Below are positions 7,716 through 10,128 of a stretch of DNA of 10,128 bases, in pieces (positions within the stretch are counted from its first letter, which is position 1; each line of letters starts with the position of its first letter). Made by a program: the position numbers and the translations under genes. This DNA comes from JANQLU01 sp964434955. GTDB lineage: Bacteria; Planctomycetota; Planctomycetia; Pirellulales; Pirellulaceae. A model generated the notes under the pieces. It made no database searches. It was not told the DNA's origin and worked only from the letters and a program-made list of their open reading frames with translations. The DNA is taken from the NCBI GenBank assembly GCA_964434955.1, contig CAYSXI010000190.1, forward strand, positions 1 to 10,128, in the 5' to 3' direction.

Positions 7716-9525
7716 GTTTGTGCCCGCTGTCGCGATGCCCTTGAGTTTTCTGGTGGGCATGATTGTGTCCCGCATGAGATCCATGGCTATCGTTCGAGTG
7801 ATCGTGCTCAGTTTCAAAACCGGATTTCTTTAGCCAGTCCTGCCAAACATGTGCGACTTTCGAGTTTGGCAAAGCAATCGTATTCCATTTTGGACAGTGA
7901 AAGCTGACATCAATGTGGTTTCCGTGATTGTTGATTTTCACTTCACACCCGATTAGCTCGTAGGTCTCTTTCAATGCCTGAGCTTGTTCGGCACTTCTGG
8001 CATGAATCGTTTTCCGAGTGGTCATTCGCAATCGCACGGTCGGCAGTTTAGCGTCCTTGGCAGGGTTAAGTATGACCGTTTCGAATTCGTTGTTGGTCAA
8101 CCATTGGTTCCATTTTTTGGATTGCTCGTCACTCTGCACACTTATCGTTTTCCAACTGGGACAACGAAACGAGATATCAACGTGGCCACCGTGGTTGCTT
8201 TGGCGAACCTCACAGCCGATTTTCTTTAGCGTTCCCACTGTATCGTTCGCGGCGTTCGTGTCGTCCGCGTGAATCGTTCGCCAATTGGCCAGTCGAAACC
8301 CAACCTTGATGAAAACGCCACCTTTGATCAAGACTCCGTTTCGGGCAGCTGCAGCCAATCCGGCAACCACGCTGACCGGCGTCGAGATGACCAAGGCACA
8401 TGGGCACGCGATTACTAGCAAAACCAGAGAACGGTAGAGCCAGTTCGACCACTGGCCACTAAACAGCAAAGGTGGGACCACCAGAATCGTAAGTGCCAGC
8501 GCCATGATTGCCGGTGTGTAAACACGAGCGAACTTTTCTACCCATTTTTCGGATGGAGCCCGTCGCGATTGGGCCTCACCCACCATCCGAATAATGCTGG
8601 CCAGCGTCGTATCAGTAGCCAGTTTTGTGCATTTGGCCTCCAGAACACCGTCACCATTAATTGTTCCTGCGAACAGTTCCGAGCCCGGCCGTTTGTCGAC
8701 GGGAACGCTTTCGCCGGTAATTGGTGCCTGATTTACATCGCTGTTTCCTTCAGTGACGATTCCGTCCAGAGGAATTTTTTCCGCTGGGCGCACGACGAAG
8801 ATATCGCCAACTGCGACATCATCTGGTGCTACCTCTTTCATTGATCCATCGTTGGATCGGATACGGGCAACAGGTGGAGTCAGGTCCATCAATGCAGCGA
8901 TCGCGCGTCTCGCCCTGCCGACGCTCCATGATTCCAGCAACAACGAAACAGAAAACAAGAAAGCGACCGTAGCCGCCTCGAACCATTCACCAATTGCTGC
9001 TGCTCCAATGACCGCGATCGTCATCAGCAGATTCATATCAGGTCGCAAACTGATTGCAGAATGCCAGGCTTTGGGAATAACGAGCCAAATGCCGGAAAGG
9101 ATGGCGGCGAGGTAGAAAGCGATGGCTAGCGGCGGCACACTATGCGCAACACCCATTCCTTCAGACCCTAATGCGGGCAACAAACCACCGGCGGTCCAAA
9201 CGTGGATGCAGAATCCAAGGAGTCCGCAAATTCCACTAACCGCCGTGAGGATTGTTCGTCCGTACCGCTCCCAGAAGTTTGCTGTCGTTTCTTCCGCGTA
9301 ATCTTCCCAGACTTCCGCCTTCATCCCGGTGCGATTCACTGCTTCCATGATCACGTCTGCCGAGATTTGCGACTCGCCGGGCTGCACGATCATCTTCGCA
9401 TTCAGGATATCGAACGACAGATGATCTTCGGACGGAACCAATGAACCCAGTTCGCGCTTAAGGATCGCGATTTCCTCGGCGCAGTCCATGCCGTGAATGC
9501 GAAACTCCAGGAAAGTTGGATTCAT
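7699..9525 (-). CDS. Truncated P1B-type ATPase fused in frame to two 79-residue repeats and a His-rich tail
   Basis: This ORF of 608 residues has two unrelated parts. Residues 1-407 are a P1B ATPase front end: HMA-like domain with GMDCAEE (12-18), membrane segments, actuator TGES (270-273), CPC (374-376), then the usual AAARNGVLIKGGVFIK. Where an intact pump would reach the phosphorylated Asp in DKTGT, the sequence changes to VGFRLANWRTIHA. No DKTGT, nucleotide-binding domain or final membrane helices follow, so ATP-driven transport is not expected. Residues 408-486 and 497-575 are two ungapped repeats (31/79 identical). Residues 576-608 contain 11 His. The frame is open across the junction near 8304. 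The start is 2 bases after the broken lipoprotein gene at 9528-9885. It could be a decayed pump joined to a neighbouring gene, or a new metal-binding membrane protein. The reading frame is certain; function is not. Confidence 0.85.
   Translation of the reverse strand: MNPTFLEFRIHGMDCAEEIAILKRELGSLVPSEDHLSFDILNAKMIVQPGESQISADVIMEAVNRTGMKAEVWEDYAEETTANFWERYGRTILTAVSGICGLLGFCIHVWTAGGLLPALGSEGMGVAHSVPPLAIAFYLAAILSGIWLVIPKAWHSAISLRPDMNLLMTIAVIGAAAIGEWFEAATVAFLFSVSLLLESWSVGRARRAIAALMDLTPPVARIRSNDGSMKEVAPDDVAVGDIFVVRPAEKIPLDGIVTEGNSDVNQAPITGESVPVDKRPGSELFAGTINGDGVLEAKCTKLATDTTLASIIRMVGEAQSRRAPSEKWVEKFARVYTPAIMALALTILVVPPLLFSGQWSNWLYRSLVLLVIACPCALVISTPVSVVAGLAAAARNGVLIKGGVFIKVGFRLANWRTIHADDTNAANDTVGTLKKIGCEVRQSNHGGHVDISFRCPSWKTISVQSDEQSKKWNQWLTNNEFETVILNPAKDAKLPTVRLRMTTRKTIHARSAEQAQALKETYELIGCEVKINNHGNHIDVSFHCPKWNTIALPNSKVAHVWQDWLKKSGFETEHDHSNDSHGSHAGHNHAHQKTQGHRDSGHKHDHDH
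7702..7800 (-). other. His-rich C-terminal tail of the ATPase fusion (residues 576-608)
   Basis: Eleven of the last 33 residues are His, in HG, HN, HK and HD steps, ending HKHDHDH. Such tails occur in Zn/Ni/Co storage, chaperone and transporter proteins. The last 14 coding bases plus the stop also hold the start of the next gene. Confidence 0.75.
7801..8037 (-). repeat. C-terminal repeat 2 of the ATPase fusion (residues 497-575)
   Basis: This is the second 79-residue unit, separated from the first by a 10-residue linker. It keeps all the Cys, His and Trp landmarks of repeat 1 while other positions have drifted, as expected for an old duplication under constraint. It runs directly into the His-rich tail. 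Confidence 0.75.
8068..8304 (-). repeat. C-terminal repeat 1 of the ATPase fusion (residues 408-486)
   Basis: This 79-residue unit aligns without gaps to the second unit, with 31 identical positions. Conserved landmarks are TIHA (10-13), IGCEV (29-33), NHGxHxD (37-43), SFxCPxWxTI (45-54), WxxWL (65-69) and FET (74-76). The shared Cys31, Cys48, His12, His38 and His41 could form a metal site. The apparent strand-helix-strand-strand-helix-strand order resembles a ferredoxin-like fold, which is inference. It starts at the junction with the pump. Confidence 0.75.
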
Positions 9526-9527
9526 TG

Positions 9528-9885
9528 TTATTCGATCGCCGCAGGTGGTTTTTTCCCGTATTTTGCTTCGTATAACTTGACATACTTCTCAGCACGCGAT
9601 GGGTCGCATTTGAAGCACTGTGATTCGGCTCGATTGTGCTCATCGCACCAATCACCATTTGCTTTGCATTCCTTGGCATATGAAGCACTGCACATGCTGC
9701 ACTCTTCTTCCGGAATTGCATGTTCCACACACCACCAACCACCATGAGTTGGGTCGGCAACGCTTGTTGATGTCGATTCACCACTAGCGTTGTCTGCTGC
9801 CGGGTTGGTCGCCAGCGCAACCGACCATAATCAGGCAAACGGCCAAGAACAAGCCAGTAAAAGCATAAATCGCATTAGTCTTCAT
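9528..9885 (-). pseudogene. Frameshifted second copy of the WCxxH-x6-CxxC lipoprotein gene
   Basis: From the ATG at 9885 the gene reads a signal peptide with MVGC at the expected lipidation site (Cys 23), then runs out of frame and stops at 9784-9786 after 33 codons. The remaining sequence, in another frame up to the stop at 9528, encodes both Cys/His modules almost as in the intact copy at 1193-1549, including GGWWCVEHAIPEEECSMC. Alignment with that copy shows one extra base near 9802-9804, in a run of three G on the plus strand. This breaks the link between signal peptide and metal-binding part. It may be a true pseudogene or a sequencing error. An ATG at 9728 could start the second module half without a signal peptide. 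Confidence 0.82.
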
Positions 9886-9892
9886 TAAATTT

Positions 9893-9896
9893 TCCT
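9893..9896 (-). promoter_or_regulatory. Shine-Dalgarno site of the frameshifted lipoprotein copy
   Basis: AGGA on the minus strand, seven bases before the ATG at 9885. It lies in the same conserved TCTAGGA context as the site of the intact copy (1556-1560), so the intergenic leader was duplicated together with the gene. Confidence 0.6.
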
Positions 9897-9920
9897 AGAA
9901 AAGGTTAAATGGTTATTCTG

Positions 9921-10013
9921 TCAATCAACAGACGTAAGAACAGTATCTTGGGGTATCTCACTGACCTGTCCGTTTTCGTCCTCAAGAGTGCTCGAAAAAC
10001 GACGGTCATTCAT
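9921..10013 (-). pseudogene. Remnant of a czcA 3' end, able to encode 30 residues
   Basis: The minus strand reads VTGGAMNDRRFSSTLEDEN and onwards to a TGA at 9921. This matches the acidic tail of the czcA at 1586 (VTGDVMNDNGLSDSLEDAN). The rest of czcA is missing: homology ends near 10029 and a different reading frame with its own stop lies upstream. The codons from the ATG at 10013 form a 30-residue ORF, and GGAGG lies four bases before that ATG, so it may be translated. The simplest explanation is a leftover from a duplicated or deleted czcA. The Shine-Dalgarno site may be a chance result of the Gly-Gly codons. Confidence 0.6.
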
Positions 10014-10024
10014 CGCACCTCCGG

Positions 10025-10128
10025 TTACTTGTTATTGGTTCTAAAATCTGCATCTTCGCATTTTGTTTTGAATAGTTTTCGCCATCCGGGAATGTGATGC
10101 GAAGCCAGCACGCCAAATATGATCGCGG
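10025..10128 (-). CDS. C-terminal end of an unknown gene entering from the right edge
   Basis: Only 33 codons and a TAA are visible. The residues begin AIIFGVLASHHIPGWRKLF and end in a charged tail FRTNNK. A short hydrophobic stretch followed by a basic, polar end would suit the last membrane segment of a membrane protein, but no family can be recognised. It is not the czcA sequence expected at this place relative to the left copy. The stop lies 11 bases before the ATG of the 30-codon remnant. Confidence 0.45.
   Translation of the reverse strand, partial: AIIFGVLASHHIPGWRKLFKTKCEDADFRTNNK

Larger units (their letters stand above)
8345..10029 (-). repeat. Duplicated block, right copy
   Basis: This is the partner of 1-1693, about 8.34 kb away and in direct orientation. 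It has lost the body of czcA, gained a one-base insertion in its lipoprotein gene, and its ATPase leaves the family pattern near 8304, just past the stretch that can be compared. Homology to the left copy ends abruptly on the right after a shared CCGGTTACT (plus strand). Confidence 0.85.

Noticed and set aside
7716..7817. Longer N-terminus for the lipoprotein gene starting at 7817
   Set aside because: The extra residues are the out-of-frame reading of the His-rich tail and lie before a convincing signal peptide and lipobox.
8210..8452. Frameshift as the reason for the loss of DKTGT in the fusion
   Set aside because: I looked in the sequence after the GGVFIK codons for a GACAAGAC-type DKTGT coding stretch and found none. 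The following residues form a repeat that recurs downstream, so the switch is a real change of sequence and not a slipped frame.
1..10128. CRISPR array, tRNA, rRNA, insertion sequence or phage genes
   Set aside because: No short regularly spaced repeats, transposase-like protein, terminal inverted repeats or RNA-gene signatures were seen.

Overview
This window is a heavy-metal resistance island read entirely from the minus strand. Every convincing gene points leftwards, so the transcription order runs from position 10128 down to 1. The likely host is a planctomycete (Pirellulaceae-like). That is an inference from the moderate GC content, the frequent absence of clear Shine-Dalgarno sites, and Cys/His-rich lipoproteins next to CzcBA-type RND pumps. 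No rRNA or housekeeping gene is present to confirm it.

Left half, in transcription order: a Cys-rich exported protein (6606-7121), an RND periplasmic adaptor with an added Cys/His metal-binding module (czcB-like, 4863-6503), an RND inner-membrane pump of the heavy-metal class (czcA-like, 1586-4786), a small lipoprotein with two WCxxH-x6-CxxC modules (1193-1549), and the N-terminal two-thirds of a Zn/Cd/Pb-type P1B ATPase that leaves the window at its left edge (1-1190). Together they look like one efflux operon. The ATPase would move metal from cytoplasm to periplasm, the small Cys/His proteins would buffer or hand over metal there, and the RND pump would export it. No outer-membrane CzcC-type channel and no regulator lie inside the window.

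Right half: a second, diverged copy of the czcA-tail/lipoprotein/ATPase block (8345-10029 matching 1-1693). This copy is rearranged. Its czcA is reduced to a homologous 3' tail that could still encode 30 residues. Its lipoprotein gene has a one-base insertion. Its ATPase keeps only residues 1-407: it stops just before the phosphorylated-Asp (DKTGT) region and continues in frame into an unrelated C-terminus made of two 79-residue repeats and a His-rich tail. The gene after it (7197-7715), a putative lipoprotein, overlaps its 3' end. A partial unknown gene (10025-10128) enters from the right.

The most interesting object is the 608-residue fusion. It is either a decayed pump joined to a neighbouring gene or a new metal-binding membrane protein that has lost ATPase chemistry.
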